Notes under the pieces: model-generated
What the model saw: the letters and a program-made list of their open reading frames with translations, nothing else
The model's database searches: none
What the model was told of the DNA's origin: nothing
Program-made: the position numbers and the translations under genes
Source: Sorangium cellulosum
GTDB taxonomy: Bacteria > Myxococcota_A > Polyangia > Polyangiales > Polyangiaceae
NCBI RefSeq assembly: GCF_004135735.1
Contig: NZ_CP012670.1
Span: 8,999,501-9,063,500 of the forward strand
Direction of reading: 5' to 3'
Length of the DNA: 64,000 nucleotides
Shown here: positions 36,433-44,746 of the stretch, in pieces
Layout: each line of letters begins with the position of its first letter
How positions within the stretch are numbered: position 1 is the stretch's first letter

Positions 36433-36848
36433 CAACGGTCGCTCCGCGCGCCTCGCCCCGCGCGGACACGCGGCCGACGCGCGTCGAGCGCAGCGGCGCG
36501 GCGGCCGGATCGATGCGCGCCGAGCGGGTCGCGCGGAGCGCTCGCGCCGCGGCGCATGACCGCGACGAGAGAGATCGCGCCGAGGCGCCCGAGCTCCGAG
36601 GACGGGAGTGCTGGGCGCGCCCTCGAGATGCGGTGTCATGGACTCGCAGCGATCGGAGCGCCGCCGCTGGATCGGCGAGAGGGCGCGATCCGCGCGGCCA
36701 TCCGGGTGGTGAGCCACGGTGCCACGCACTCTGGCATGCGCCGCGGCGCAAGCTGGCACAACCTCATCGATCACCGCCTGGAGGCCGCTGTTTTCAGGGT
36801 CTTTCTCGCGCGGTCGAGGTGGCCTCGATCATGCAGAGTGGGGAGTCC
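36433..36848. other. Divergent intergenic region
   Basis: 416 bp between the kinase (minus) and a lipoprotein (plus). Mostly very GC-rich. Slightly AT-richer near 36775-36810 (tgttttcagggtctttctcg), where the promoter for the lipoprotein may lie. TGGCA/TGGCAC motifs here do not have correctly spaced GC partners for sigma54. Confidence 0.4.
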
Positions 36849-37511
36849 ATGACACACACGACGCTTCTTCTCATCCCTCTCGCATCTCTCCTGCTGGCCG
36901 CCTGCGGCCCCGTGATCATCGACGGCACGCCGACCGACGACATAGGTCAACCGGTCGCTCCAGCGCACGACGGCGGCACGGACGGGTGCTCGGGAGAAGG
37001 CGGCTCGGATGGCGGCGGCGAGCCCGGGCCCACGACGCTGGCGAACGCGATGACCCGCGCGCAGTCCGACGCGCTCTGGGACGAGTACTGGGCGCAGCAG
37101 GAAGTCCAGTCCGGCTCCACCGGCGGCGGCGGCACAGCCCCCGAGCTCGATCCCGACGACCTCTTCCTCAGGATCTCGGATGTCGGCGTCACGTGCGATT
37201 CGCCGACGACGCACCTCACCTGCGGCGGGCACTGGAAGGTGAATTTCATCGTACCGACCGCTTATCAACAGGTCGGCGTCTACGACATCAACGCTCCCGG
37301 CGGCATCGGCGTCACGGGCAACTTCTTCGAGACGGGCGAGCCCTACACGCCGGGGTCGGAGGATGACTGCGCGCAGGGAGGAGGCACCCTCTGGCAGGGC
37401 ACGCTCGAGATCCTCGCCATCAACGACGCGGAGGTGCGGTTCCGGCTCGACGTGGGCTCGTTCGGGGACGCCGACCCGAGCGGCGAGTACACCGCCCCGC
37501 GCTGCCCGTGA
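36849..37511 (+). CDS. Hypothetical lipoprotein
   Basis: A 220-aa lipoprotein with a short signal peptide ending LLAACG. A Gly/Ser/Asp-rich linker (about residues 35-60) leads to a compact beta-rich domain. Four Cys in the mature part (DVGVTCDSP, LTCGG, DDCAQGG, and the C-terminal RCP) could form two disulphides. No family recognised. ATG 36849 gives a proper signal peptide; an in-frame ATG at 36831 would add six residues. A hairpin follows the stop. Confidence 0.72.
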   Translation: MTHTTLLLIPLASLLLAACGPVIIDGTPTDDIGQPVAPAHDGGTDGCSGEGGSDGGGEPGPTTLANAMTRAQSDALWDEYWAQQEVQSGSTGGGGTAPELDPDDLFLRISDVGVTCDSPTTHLTCGGHWKVNFIVPTAYQQVGVYDINAPGGIGVTGNFFETGEPYTPGSEDDCAQGGGTLWQGTLEILAINDAEVRFRLDVGSFGDADPSGEYTAPRCP

Positions 37512-37525
37512 GCCCCGGCCACGGG

Positions 37526-37551
37526 GCGGATCAGGTCGTCCTCCGATCCGC
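37526..37551 (+). terminator. Hairpin after lipoprotein gene
   Basis: GCGGATC (37526-37532) pairs with GATCCGC (37545-37551) around a 12-nt loop, extended by flanking GGG/CCC, 14 bp after the stop. No T tract, as usual in such GC-rich genomes. Confidence 0.5.
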
Positions 37552-37735
37552 GAGCCCCCCTCGACGGGCAGCGCGGCCCTCATGGTGAGGGTCGAGCCCG
37601 CCACCGACCGGAAAAAAATGGCGCCCTGGAGGAATCTCTTGGCACGAACGCGGGCCTGGGCCAGACGTCACAGGCGCGACGGCTGGATCGTCATGAGGTG
37701 AAGGAGCAGACGATCCCGTGGCCAGGAGAACGACC

Positions 37736-38656
37736 GTGAGTGAGCACACCGGCGTGAAGGGGCGAGGTCCTGAGATGGCGCAGCGCGACGGCCTCTCCGC
37801 CTTCGAGGAGGCCAGGCCCATGCTCCTTGGGCTGGCCTACCGCATCCTCGGCTCGCGCGCGGAGGCCGAGGATGCGGTGCAGGACACGTGCATGAAGTGG
37901 CTGAGCGCCGACAGGAGCGCGATCGAGAACCCGGCGTCGTGGCTCACGACCCTCTGCACGCGCCGGTGCATCGATCTCCTGCGGTCTGCCCGCAGGACGC
38001 GGGTGGAGTACGTGGGCGCGTGGCTGCCCGAGCCGATCCAGATGTCGGTCGAGCACGAGCCCGGGGAGCGGGCGGCGCTGGCGGCGTCGCTTCAAACGGC
38101 GTTTCTGCTGGTGCTCGAGCGCCTCACCCCGAAGGAGCGGGCGGCGTACCTGCTGCACGAGATCTTCGACGTCCCCTACCCGGAGGTCGCGACGGCGCTC
38201 GACATCCAGGAGACGGCGGCGCGCAAGCTGGTCTCGCGGGCGCGCGCCAACATCGACCAGTCGAAGGTGCGGCACGTGACCCCCCTGGACCGGCAGGAGC
38301 GGCTGCTCGCCGCGTTCCAGGCGGCCGTCGCGACCGGCGGCACGGAGCCCCTGATGGCGGCGCTCTCGAGCGACGTCGAGCTGTGCGCCGACGGCGGCGG
38401 CAAGGTGCCTGCCGCGCTCCGCGTGCTGCGGGGCAAGGCCGAGGTGCTGGGCTTCATCGATCGCGTGCTCCTCGGGTACTGGCGCACCTGCGCGTGGGAG
38501 GTGACGGACATCAACGGGGGCCGGGGCGTCATCCTGCGGAAAGACGGGGAGATCGCGGCGTGCATGTCGTTTGCCTATGACGAGCACGGCGCGGCGACGA
38601 ACCTCTACATCGTGCGCAATCCCGACAAGCTGGCGCGGCTGGGCGAGCCGGTCTGA
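37736..38656 (+). CDS. ECF sigma factor, ECF41 (SigJ-like)
   Basis: 306 aa. Sigma region 2 (LLGLAYRILGSRAEAEDAVQDT) and region 4 (LTPKERAAYLLHEIFD) are followed by a SnoaL-like C-terminal domain. Hallmarks of group ECF41 are present: YVGAWLPEP between regions 2 and 4, ADGGGKVPAA in the SnoaL-like part, and NPDKLARL at the end. The C-terminal domain of this group replaces a separate anti-sigma factor. The usual partner (a carboxymuconolactone decarboxylase or oxidoreductase directly beside it) is not adjacent; the closest redox gene is the SDR at 39708. GTG 37736 is used because AGGAG precedes it; GTG 37718 and an ATG at 37775 are alternatives. Confidence 0.92.
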   Translation: MSEHTGVKGRGPEMAQRDGLSAFEEARPMLLGLAYRILGSRAEAEDAVQDTCMKWLSADRSAIENPASWLTTLCTRRCIDLLRSARRTRVEYVGAWLPEPIQMSVEHEPGERAALAASLQTAFLLVLERLTPKERAAYLLHEIFDVPYPEVATALDIQETAARKLVSRARANIDQSKVRHVTPLDRQERLLAAFQAAVATGGTEPLMAALSSDVELCADGGGKVPAALRVLRGKAEVLGFIDRVLLGYWRTCAWEVTDINGGRGVILRKDGEIAACMSFAYDEHGAATNLYIVRNPDKLARLGEPV

Positions 38657-38680
38657 CATCGGCCCGTCCCCGCCCCGCGC

Positions 38681-39571
38681 TCAACCGGCGTCCTCGCACA
38701 GCGCCGCGAGGCGGCGCTCGTCCTCGGGGCCGCCCGCGGAGCGGGTCGTGTAATAGACGAGCTGCTGCCGGCTCGACGTCGTCGACGCGAGCGTGTGCCA
38801 CTCGAGCACGAGCGGCCCACCGCCGGCGTCGCGGTCGCCGGCGCCCCGGCCCTCGATCCGGAACGCCTTGATACCGCTCACCTTGGCCCGGACCTCGTGG
38901 CGCGCCCAGAGCGCCCGGAACGCCTCGTTCGTCTCGAGCAGGCCGGCGATGAGCGCGTCGAACTCGGGATCGCCGACATACGAGCTCGCGCTGAAGCGGA
39001 AGCTGGCCACGGCCTCCCGCTCGATCACGCCGATGTCCGCGTAGCAGGCGCGATAGCCGGCGTGATGGAAGGTCATCCAGAGCAGGTTGCGCTTCCGCGA
39101 GGGGACGTCGCCGAAGTCCACCAGGAGGCGGCACGCGGCCCCGTTCCACGCGAGCACGTCGAACCGCGGGCTGAAGACGAGCGCCGGGACGCGCATCGCC
39201 TCCAGCGCGCGCGTCATCGCCGGCTCGGCCCTCTCCTGGCGCGCCGGGGACCGCGCCGTGCCCCCCGCGGGCTCGGGCCGCGCGAGGTAGAAGAGGTGGC
39301 CTCGCTCGTCCTCGTCCAGCTTCAGCACGCGCGCGATCGCCTCGAGCGTCTCGCGCGAGGGGTTCACGTCGCGCCCCTGCTCGAGCCGCGTGTACCAGTC
39401 GACGCTGAGCCCCGCGAGCTGCGCGAGCTCCTCGCGCCTGAGCCCCGGCGTGCGCCGCCGCTTCCCCGTGAACCCACCGCCCGGGAGCGGCGCCGCGCGC
39501 GTCCGCCGCCCCCGGAGAAAATCCGCCAGCTCGCTCCGCCTGTCGCTCACGATCCCACGCGCCCCGGACAT
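38681..39571 (-). CDS. XRE-family regulator with MmyB-like ligand domain
   Basis: 296 aa. Residues ~10-85 form an XRE helix-turn-helix (LRREELAQLAGLSVDWYTRLEQGRD). The C-terminal part has the MmyB-like, PAS-type ligand-binding pattern (PALVFSPRFDVLAWNGAA, RNLLWMTF). In this family the regulator commonly sits beside, and controls, a short-chain dehydrogenase gene; here an SDR starts 136 bp away on the other strand. It converges with the ECF sigma gene, 24 bp between stops. Confidence 0.92.
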   Translation of the reverse strand: MSGARGIVSDRRSELADFLRGRRTRAAPLPGGGFTGKRRRTPGLRREELAQLAGLSVDWYTRLEQGRDVNPSRETLEAIARVLKLDEDERGHLFYLARPEPAGGTARSPARQERAEPAMTRALEAMRVPALVFSPRFDVLAWNGAACRLLVDFGDVPSRKRNLLWMTFHHAGYRACYADIGVIEREAVASFRFSASSYVGDPEFDALIAGLLETNEAFRALWARHEVRAKVSGIKAFRIEGRGAGDRDAGGGPLVLEWHTLASTTSSRQQLVYYTTRSAGGPEDERRLAALCEDAG

Positions 39572-39707
39572 GCGACCAGGATGCATGAGCCGCGCTCCCG
39601 TATCCAGGGATTGCCAGTCCCAGGATCGCCGCACGCCTTCCTGACCTCGAAGCGAAGCTCCAGAGTGCGCTCACCCCCCAGGCGGGGACCCAAAAGGAGC
39701 AAACATC

Positions 39708-40472
39708 ATGTCCCAGAATCTCCCTCTCGCAGGTCGTATCGCCGTCATCACCGGGGCTTCCAGCGGCATCGGGGAAGCCGCCGCGCGCAAGCTCGCGGAG
39801 CAGGGCGCGGCCGTCGCGCTCCTCGCGCGCCGCAAGGAGCGCCTCGATTCGCTCGCCGCCGACCTCCGCGCCGCGGGCGGGCGCGCGCTCCCGCTCGCCG
39901 TCGACGCCACGGACAGGGCCGCCGTCGCCGAGGCCGCGCGGACCATCGCCGGAGAGCTCGGCGCCGTCGACCTCGTGCTCAACAACGCCGGCGTCATGCT
40001 GCCCTCCGGCGTCGACGAGCACCGCGTGGCCGACTTCGAGCAGATGATCGCGGTCAATCTCACCGGCGTGATGCGGATCGTCGACGCGTTCGTCGATCCG
40101 CTGGTCGCGGCCGCGAGGAAGGGCGGCCCCTCGGACCTCATCAACATCTCGTCGATCGGCGCGCATGGCGTCTTTACCAATTTCGCCGTCTACTGCGCCA
40201 CCAAGGCGGCGGTCACGCACCTCTCGCGCAACCTGCGGGCCGAGCTCGGCCCGAAGCACGTCCGCGTCTCGGTCATCGAGCCCGGCTTCGTCAACACCGA
40301 GCTCCAGAGCCACATGACCGACGAGGCGGCCAAGGCGTGGATCGCCGAGGAGAAGAGGCGGATCACCTGGCTCACGGCGGCCGACGTGGCGAATACGATC
40401 GCGTTCACGGCCGGCCTCCCGCGGCACGTCAACCTCCCGCAGATCACCATCATGCCGACCCAGCAGGTGTGA
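39708..40472 (+). CDS. Short-chain dehydrogenase/reductase
   Basis: A 254-aa classical SDR. TGASSGIG binds NAD(P); NNAG stabilises the fold; catalytic Ser lies in NISSIGA and the YxxxK is YCATK. ARRKER after the second strand favours NADP. Substrate not predictable. The gene is divergent from the XRE-family regulator, its probable controller. Confidence 0.93.
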   Translation: MSQNLPLAGRIAVITGASSGIGEAAARKLAEQGAAVALLARRKERLDSLAADLRAAGGRALPLAVDATDRAAVAEAARTIAGELGAVDLVLNNAGVMLPSGVDEHRVADFEQMIAVNLTGVMRIVDAFVDPLVAAARKGGPSDLINISSIGAHGVFTNFAVYCATKAAVTHLSRNLRAELGPKHVRVSVIEPGFVNTELQSHMTDEAAKAWIAEEKRRITWLTAADVANTIAFTAGLPRHVNLPQITIMPTQQV

Positions 40473-40647
40473 GCGACGCAGCGCGCGCCGGGGTCCGCGG
40501 CCCTCGGGCGCCGCCGCGGGCGCCCCGGCGGCGTCTGCGCGGCGCTCCGGGGCCTCGGGCTTCGCCCGCTGCGCTCCCGTGATAGGCTCCGCCGCGAGCT
40601 CGCGCGCGGGCGAGTCGCCCTCGCCGCGAGCCGCGGAGGCCAGCCTC

Positions 40648-41268
40648 ATGACAGGACAGCTCCTCGAAGAGACGTTCACCGGACCGAGCCTCGATCCGCG
40701 GCTCGCGTGGCGTCACCCGCCGGCGCGCTGGTCGGTCGATCCGGCGCGGCGCGCGCTCGTGGTCGAGCCCGGTGCGAAGACCGATTACTGGCAGCGGACC
40801 CACTACGGCTTCCGCAACGACAACGGGCCGTTCCTCTTCACCCGCGCCACAGGCGATCTCGTGATGACCACCCACGTGCGGTTCCGGCCCGCGCACCGGT
40901 ACGATCAGGCAGGGCTCATGGTGCGGCTCTCGGCGTCGTGCTGGTTGAAGACGTCGGTCGAGTTCGAGCCCGGCGGGCCGAGCCGGCTGGGCGCGGTGGT
41001 GACGAACGCGGGCTACAGCGACTGGTCGACGCAGCCGTTCCCCCCGGAGCGCCGCGAGCTCTGGCTCCGCATCCGGCGGGAAGGCCCCGATTACCTCGTC
41101 GAGAGCTCGGACGACGGCGCGTCGTGGACGCAGCTCCGCATGGCGCACCTCCACGAGGACGACGGCGCCCGCGAGGTGGAGTGCGGCCTGTACGCCTGCA
41201 GCCCGGTCGGCGAAGGGTTCGTGGCGGAGTTCGAGCTGCTCCGGATCGCGCCCGGCCGCGCGGCGTGA
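40648..41268 (+). CDS. DUF1349 (concanavalin-like) protein
   Basis: A 206-aa cytoplasmic protein of the DUF1349 family, a concanavalin-A-like beta sandwich. Typical features include KTDYWQRTHYGF, DQAGLMVRLS, WLKTSVEFE, SDWSTQPF and the C-terminal YACSPVGEGF. The yeast relative is annotated as a regulator of enolase; the biochemical role is unsettled. GGAGG lies 9 nt before ATG 40648. Monocistronic. Confidence 0.88.
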   Translation: MTGQLLEETFTGPSLDPRLAWRHPPARWSVDPARRALVVEPGAKTDYWQRTHYGFRNDNGPFLFTRATGDLVMTTHVRFRPAHRYDQAGLMVRLSASCWLKTSVEFEPGGPSRLGAVVTNAGYSDWSTQPFPPERRELWLRIRREGPDYLVESSDDGASWTQLRMAHLHEDDGAREVECGLYACSPVGEGFVAEFELLRIAPGRAA

Positions 41269-41293
41269 GCGCCGGCGATGCGCCGCCGGCGGA

Positions 41294-41770
41294 TCAGCGC
41301 GGGTGGCGCAGCCGCCGCGAGGCCAGGAGCGCGAGCCCGCCGGTGCGCTCCGCGATGCGCTGGAGCGACCCGAGGAGCGCCCCGGCCTGCTCCTCCCCGA
41401 GCAGCGCCCGGAGCCGCCGGTTCACCGCGGCGCGCGCCGCCCGCCCCGCCTCCACCGCCGCCCACCCGCGCTCGGTGAGCTCGACCAGCCGGTTGCGCTG
41501 GTCGTCCTCGGCGACGCGCCGCCGCACGTAGCCGAGCTCCTCCAGCTCGCTCACCGCCTTGGAGGCGCCCTGCGCCGTGATCCCGAGCCGCGCCGCGAGC
41601 TCCCTCACCTTCAGCGGACCGGGGACGAGGTGCTGGAACACGTACCCGTGGCTCGGCCGGAGATCGCCGTGGCCCGCCCGGGCCACGCGACGCATCACCT
41701 CGTCGCTGTTCGCCGTGGCGATGGCGGCGAACAGCAGCACGAAATCCTCGTCGGGGCGCGCGGGCTTCAC
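41294..41770 (-). CDS. MarR-family transcription regulator
   Basis: 158 aa from GTG 41770. Winged-helix features: LKVRELAARLGITAQGASKAVSELEELGYVRR, then wing EDDQRNRLVELTERG. MarR dimers usually repress their own and a divergent gene until a small ligand binds. A longer frame exists from 41845 but would place the coding start inside the operator and promoter, so the GTG is preferred. Divergent from a serine hydrolase gene, with two matching palindromes between them. Confidence 0.88.
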   Translation of the reverse strand: MKPARPDEDFVLLFAAIATANSDEVMRRVARAGHGDLRPSHGYVFQHLVPGPLKVRELAARLGITAQGASKAVSELEELGYVRRRVAEDDQRNRLVELTERGWAAVEAGRAARAAVNRRLRALLGEEQAGALLGSLQRIAERTGGLALLASRRLRHPR

Positions 41771-41786
41771 GCCGTGAGCCTGTACC

Positions 41787-41804
41787 GCGCAACCAAGGTT
41801 GCGC
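41787..41804. promoter_or_regulatory. Operator 1 (MarR type)
   Basis: GCGCAACC-AA-GGTTGCGC: 8-bp perfect arms, 17 bp upstream of the regulator GTG. Confidence 0.72.
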
Positions 41805-41812
41805 AAATGACG

Positions 41813-41842
41813 TTGACAGACCCGCCCGGCGCCCCACATCAT
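41813..41842 (+). promoter_or_regulatory. Promoter of serine hydrolase gene
   Basis: TTGACA (41813-41818), then an 18-bp spacer and CATCAT at 41837-41842. Operator 2 begins at the next base, where RNA polymerase would start, so repression by occlusion is likely. Confidence 0.55.
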
Positions 41843-41854
41843 CAACCAAGGTTG
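41843..41854. promoter_or_regulatory. Operator 2 (MarR type)
   Basis: CAACC-AA-GGTTG, the same core as operator 1, starting 56 bp further on and followed by gcgcattgcgc. Confidence 0.7.
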
Positions 41855-41946
41855 CGCATTGCGCGACAGGGCGGAGGCCCCGCCGGCGCCGGGCGGGCGC
41901 GCCCGCGCGCGCCTTGAACCCCGGCGGCTCCGAGGAGGGACGAGCG

Positions 41947-43119
41947 ATGAACCTCGTGATCCATGGCTCCTGCGACCCCGCGTTCGCGCCCGTGCGCGCG
42001 GCGTTCGCGTCGAATTTCGAGCGGTTCCCCGAGCTCGGGGCCGCCGTGAGCGTGGCCGTGCGCGGCCGCGTGGTGGTCGACCTCTGGGCCGGCTTCCGGG
42101 ACGCGGCGAGGACGGCGCCGTGGGGCGGCGACACGATCGTGAACGTCTTCTCCGCGACGAAGGGCGCGGTCGCGCTGTGCGCCCACGCGCTCGCCGAGCG
42201 GGGCGCGCTCGACCTCGACGCGCCGGTCGCCGCCTCGTGGTCCGAGTTCGGCGCGGCCGACAAGGGGGCCATCCGCGTGCGCCAGCTTCTCGACCACAGC
42301 GCCGGGCTGCCGGCGATCCGCGCGGAGCTGCCGCCGGGCGCGCTCTACGACTTCGGCGCCGTGACCTCGGCCCTCGCGGCGGAGGCGCCGTTCTGGGCGC
42401 CCGGCGCGCGGCACGGCTACCACGCCGTCACGTTCGGCTTCCTCGTGGGCGAGGTGATCCGGCGCGCGAGCGGCCGGCGCGTGGGCGCGTTCCTGAGGGA
42501 GGCGATCGCGGGGCCGCTCGGCCTCGACGTTCACGTCGGCGTCGGGGCGGAGCACGACGGGCGCATCGCCGAGGTGCCGCCGACGATCGCGGGCCCGGGC
42601 GGCGTCGGCGGCGCGTTCGGCGCGGCGCTCCGCGATCCGATGTCGCTCACGTCGCTCGCCTTCACCCGGCCGCGGGAGCTCGTGACCCCCGGCCTCGTGA
42701 ACACCGAGCGCTGCCGGCGCGCGGAGATCCCTGCCGTGAACGGCCACGCGAACGCGCGCGCCCTCGCGCGCCTGTACGGCGCGCTCGCGAACGGCGGCGC
42801 GCTCGCCGGCCCCGCGGGCGCGCGCGTGCTCTCGCCCGAGGCCGTCGAGGCCGCGCTCGCCGAGCGGTCGCGCGGCCTCGACGCGGTCCTGCTCGCGGAG
42901 AGCCGCTTCTCGCTCGGCTTCATGCTGCCGAGCGCCCTGCGCCCCTTCGGGCGGGGCGCGCGGACCTTCGGCCACCCCGGCGCGGGCGGCGCGCTCGGCT
43001 TCGCCGATCCCGACGCGGCGCTCGGCTTCGGGTACACGCCGAACCAGACGATCGCGAGCGGCGAGGGGGGCGACCCGCGGTGGCCGGCGCTGCTCGACGC
43101 GGTGTACGCCTGCCTCTGA
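41947..43119 (+). CDS. Serine hydrolase (EstB/beta-lactamase family)
   Basis: A 390-aa cytoplasmic beta-lactamase-fold hydrolase. Nucleophile motif S69-A-T-K72 in VFSATKGA; second motif GYHAVTFG around residue 158; HPGAGGALGF near the C-terminus as in EstB-like esterases. No signal peptide. GAGGAGGGA precedes ATG 41947. The MarR-type operators upstream suggest induction by a small molecule, possibly an ester or drug-like compound. The last ten codons recur at 44642-44671. Confidence 0.9.
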   Translation: MNLVIHGSCDPAFAPVRAAFASNFERFPELGAAVSVAVRGRVVVDLWAGFRDAARTAPWGGDTIVNVFSATKGAVALCAHALAERGALDLDAPVAASWSEFGAADKGAIRVRQLLDHSAGLPAIRAELPPGALYDFGAVTSALAAEAPFWAPGARHGYHAVTFGFLVGEVIRRASGRRVGAFLREAIAGPLGLDVHVGVGAEHDGRIAEVPPTIAGPGGVGGAFGAALRDPMSLTSLAFTRPRELVTPGLVNTERCRRAEIPAVNGHANARALARLYGALANGGALAGPAGARVLSPEAVEAALAERSRGLDAVLLAESRFSLGFMLPSALRPFGRGARTFGHPGAGGALGFADPDAALGFGYTPNQTIASGEGGDPRWPALLDAVYACL

Positions 43120-43150
43120 GGCCCACCGCGCCGCCCAGGTGCGTCCCTGG

Positions 43151-43783
43151 TCACGGACCGCGTGGGGCGCCGGGCCATGCCCGCATCGCGGCCTCCACGG
43201 CTGCGCGGAGGCCCTCTGGCGACGCGCCGTCCCGCGCATGGACCGACATCCCCAGCAGGACGGTCACGTAGAACGTGGCCAGCGCGGCGGCGTCCGTGTC
43301 GGACGCGAGCTCGCCGCCCTCGATGGCCCGCTGGATCCGCGCCTGGAGCGAGGCCTGCCAGGCCTCTCGGTGCCCCCGCACCAGGTCCTGCACGGGCCGG
43401 GCGCCGGGGGAGCACTGGGTCCCGGCCAGCGCGATCATGCAGCCGGACGGCTGATCGGACCGGGTGAACTCGTCGGCCGCCGTCTCGAGCAGCCGCTGCA
43501 CCGCGCCCCGGGCCGTTGGCTCCTCGGCGAAGATGCGGTCCATGGAGCCGCCCCCCCTGGCGAGGTACCGATCGACCGCCGCCCGGAAGAGCTGCTCCTT
43601 GCCCCCGAACGTCGCGTAAAGGCTCGACGGGCTGATGCCCATCGCCGCGCTCAGCTCGTCGAGCGACGTCGCCTCGTACCCCCGGTCCCAGAACAGGAGC
43701 ATGGCCCGCTCCAGCGCCGCCTCCTGATCGAAGCAGCGCGGCCGCCCTCGTCCCCGCTGGACCTGCCCCGCCGTTCTTTTCAT
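43151..43783 (-). CDS. TetR-family repressor
   Basis: 210 aa. The N-terminal HTH (ALERAMLLFWDRGYEATSLDEL, ISPSSLYATFGGKEQLF) is typical of TetR proteins of the AcrR/YxaF kind; the C-terminal half is a helical ligand domain (TetR_C-like, with SGCMIALAGTQCSP). Its start codon directly touches an AACGATCGTT palindrome, and the divergent SDR gene has the longer version, so it most likely represses both. Confidence 0.93.
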   Translation of the reverse strand: MKRTAGQVQRGRGRPRCFDQEAALERAMLLFWDRGYEATSLDELSAAMGISPSSLYATFGGKEQLFRAAVDRYLARGGGSMDRIFAEEPTARGAVQRLLETAADEFTRSDQPSGCMIALAGTQCSPGARPVQDLVRGHREAWQASLQARIQRAIEGGELASDTDAAALATFYVTVLLGMSVHARDGASPEGLRAAVEAAMRAWPGAPRGP

Positions 43784-43793
43784 AACGATCGTT
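43784..43793. promoter_or_regulatory. TetR operator 1
   Basis: AACGATCGTT palindrome abutting the regulator's ATG; extends on one side to GGAACGATCGTT on the minus strand. Confidence 0.65.
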
Positions 43794-43841
43794 CCATAAA
43801 TCGCTTGACGGACTGCAACAGCCTACGTACCTTCCAATATA

Positions 43842-43855
43842 GGAACGATCGTTCC
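43842..43855. promoter_or_regulatory. TetR operator 2
   Basis: GGAACGATCGTTCC, a perfect 14-bp palindrome right after an AT-rich aatata element and 21 bp before the SDR ATG. Confidence 0.75.
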
Positions 43856-43876
43856 AGAAAAAAAGGAGACCTCCCC

Positions 43877-44617
43877 ATGGGAACGTTGAAGGGCAAGGTT
43901 GCGCTGGTTACCGGGGGCTCGCGGGGCATCGGGGCGGCGATCGCCAGGCGCCTGGCGCACGAGGGCGCCGCCGTGGCCATCACCTATGCCGCGTCGCCGG
44001 TGAAGGCAGCCGAGGTGGTGCACGGCATCGAGGCGGCGGGCGGCAGGGCGCTCGCCGTCCGGGCGGACAGCGCCGACGCCGAGGCGGTGAGGAGCGCCGT
44101 CGTCCAGACGGTGAAGACCTTCGGCCGGCTCGACGTGCTGGTGAACAACGCCGGCGTCGCCACCCTCGCGGCCCTCGAAGAGCTCTCGCTGGCGGAGTTC
44201 GACCGCCTCATGGCGGTGAACGTCAGGGGCCTCTTCGCCGCCACGCAGGCGGCCGTCCGCCACATGGGCGAGGGCGGGCGCATCATCAACATCGGGAGCA
44301 CCAGCAGCGACGGAGCGCTGTTCCCCGGGATGGCCGTCTATGCCGCGACCAAGGCAGCGGTCGCCGGCCTGACGCGCGGCTGGGCCCGGGATCTCGGCCC
44401 GCGCGGCATCACGGTCAACAACGTCCAGCCGGGCCCCGTGGACACCGACATGAACCCGGCCGACGGCCCGCTCGCCGCCGGGCTCAAAGGCCAGATCGCC
44501 GTGCAGCGCTACGGACAGGGCGACGAGGTCGCCAGCATGGTGGCGTACCTGGCCGGCCCCGAGGGCGCCTTCGTCACGGGCGCCCACCTGAAGATCGACG
44601 GCGGCCTCACCGCCTGA
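43877..44617 (+). CDS. Short-chain dehydrogenase (FabG-like)
   Basis: A 246-aa classical SDR: TGGSRGIG, NNAG, catalytic Ser in NIGSTSS, YAATK, and the C-terminal GAHLKIDGGLTA of 3-oxoacyl-ACP-reductase-like enzymes. The start has a strong AAAAGGAGA ribosome site. It is regulated with the divergent TetR gene; substrate unknown. Confidence 0.93.
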   Translation: MGTLKGKVALVTGGSRGIGAAIARRLAHEGAAVAITYAASPVKAAEVVHGIEAAGGRALAVRADSADAEAVRSAVVQTVKTFGRLDVLVNNAGVATLAALEELSLAEFDRLMAVNVRGLFAATQAAVRHMGEGGRIINIGSTSSDGALFPGMAVYAATKAAVAGLTRGWARDLGPRGITVNNVQPGPVDTDMNPADGPLAAGLKGQIAVQRYGQGDEVASMVAYLAGPEGAFVTGAHLKIDGGLTA

Positions 44618-44641
44618 TCTTCTCGCGCCACGCCTGCAAAA

Positions 44642-44671
44642 CTCCTCGACGCCGTGTACGGCTGCCTCTGA
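44642..44671 (+). pseudogene. Remnant of a serine hydrolase 3' end
   Basis: Ten codons LLDAVYGCL-stop match the end of the serine hydrolase gene (LLDAVYACL-stop at 43090-43119) at 27 of 30 bases. A similar gcccagg stretch follows both. Suggests a former second copy. Confidence 0.5.
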
Positions 44672-44746
44672 GCGCGAGGCGGGGCCCAGGCGGTGCGAGG
44701 GCTCAAGTCGTTGTCGCCGAGGTGGGGGCTTGCCGAGTCGCCCGCG

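Noticed and set aside
33158..36751. A 1197-codon minus-strand frame
   Set aside because: Shadow of the kinase/AAA gene in another frame; no domain motifs.
37638..37656. TTGGCACG resembling a sigma54 -24 element before the ECF gene
   Set aside because: The GC of the -12 element is one base out of register (11 instead of 10 bases).
41771..41845. N-terminal extension of the MarR-type regulator from TTG 41845
   Set aside because: It would start inside operator 2 and run through a good promoter and operator 1.
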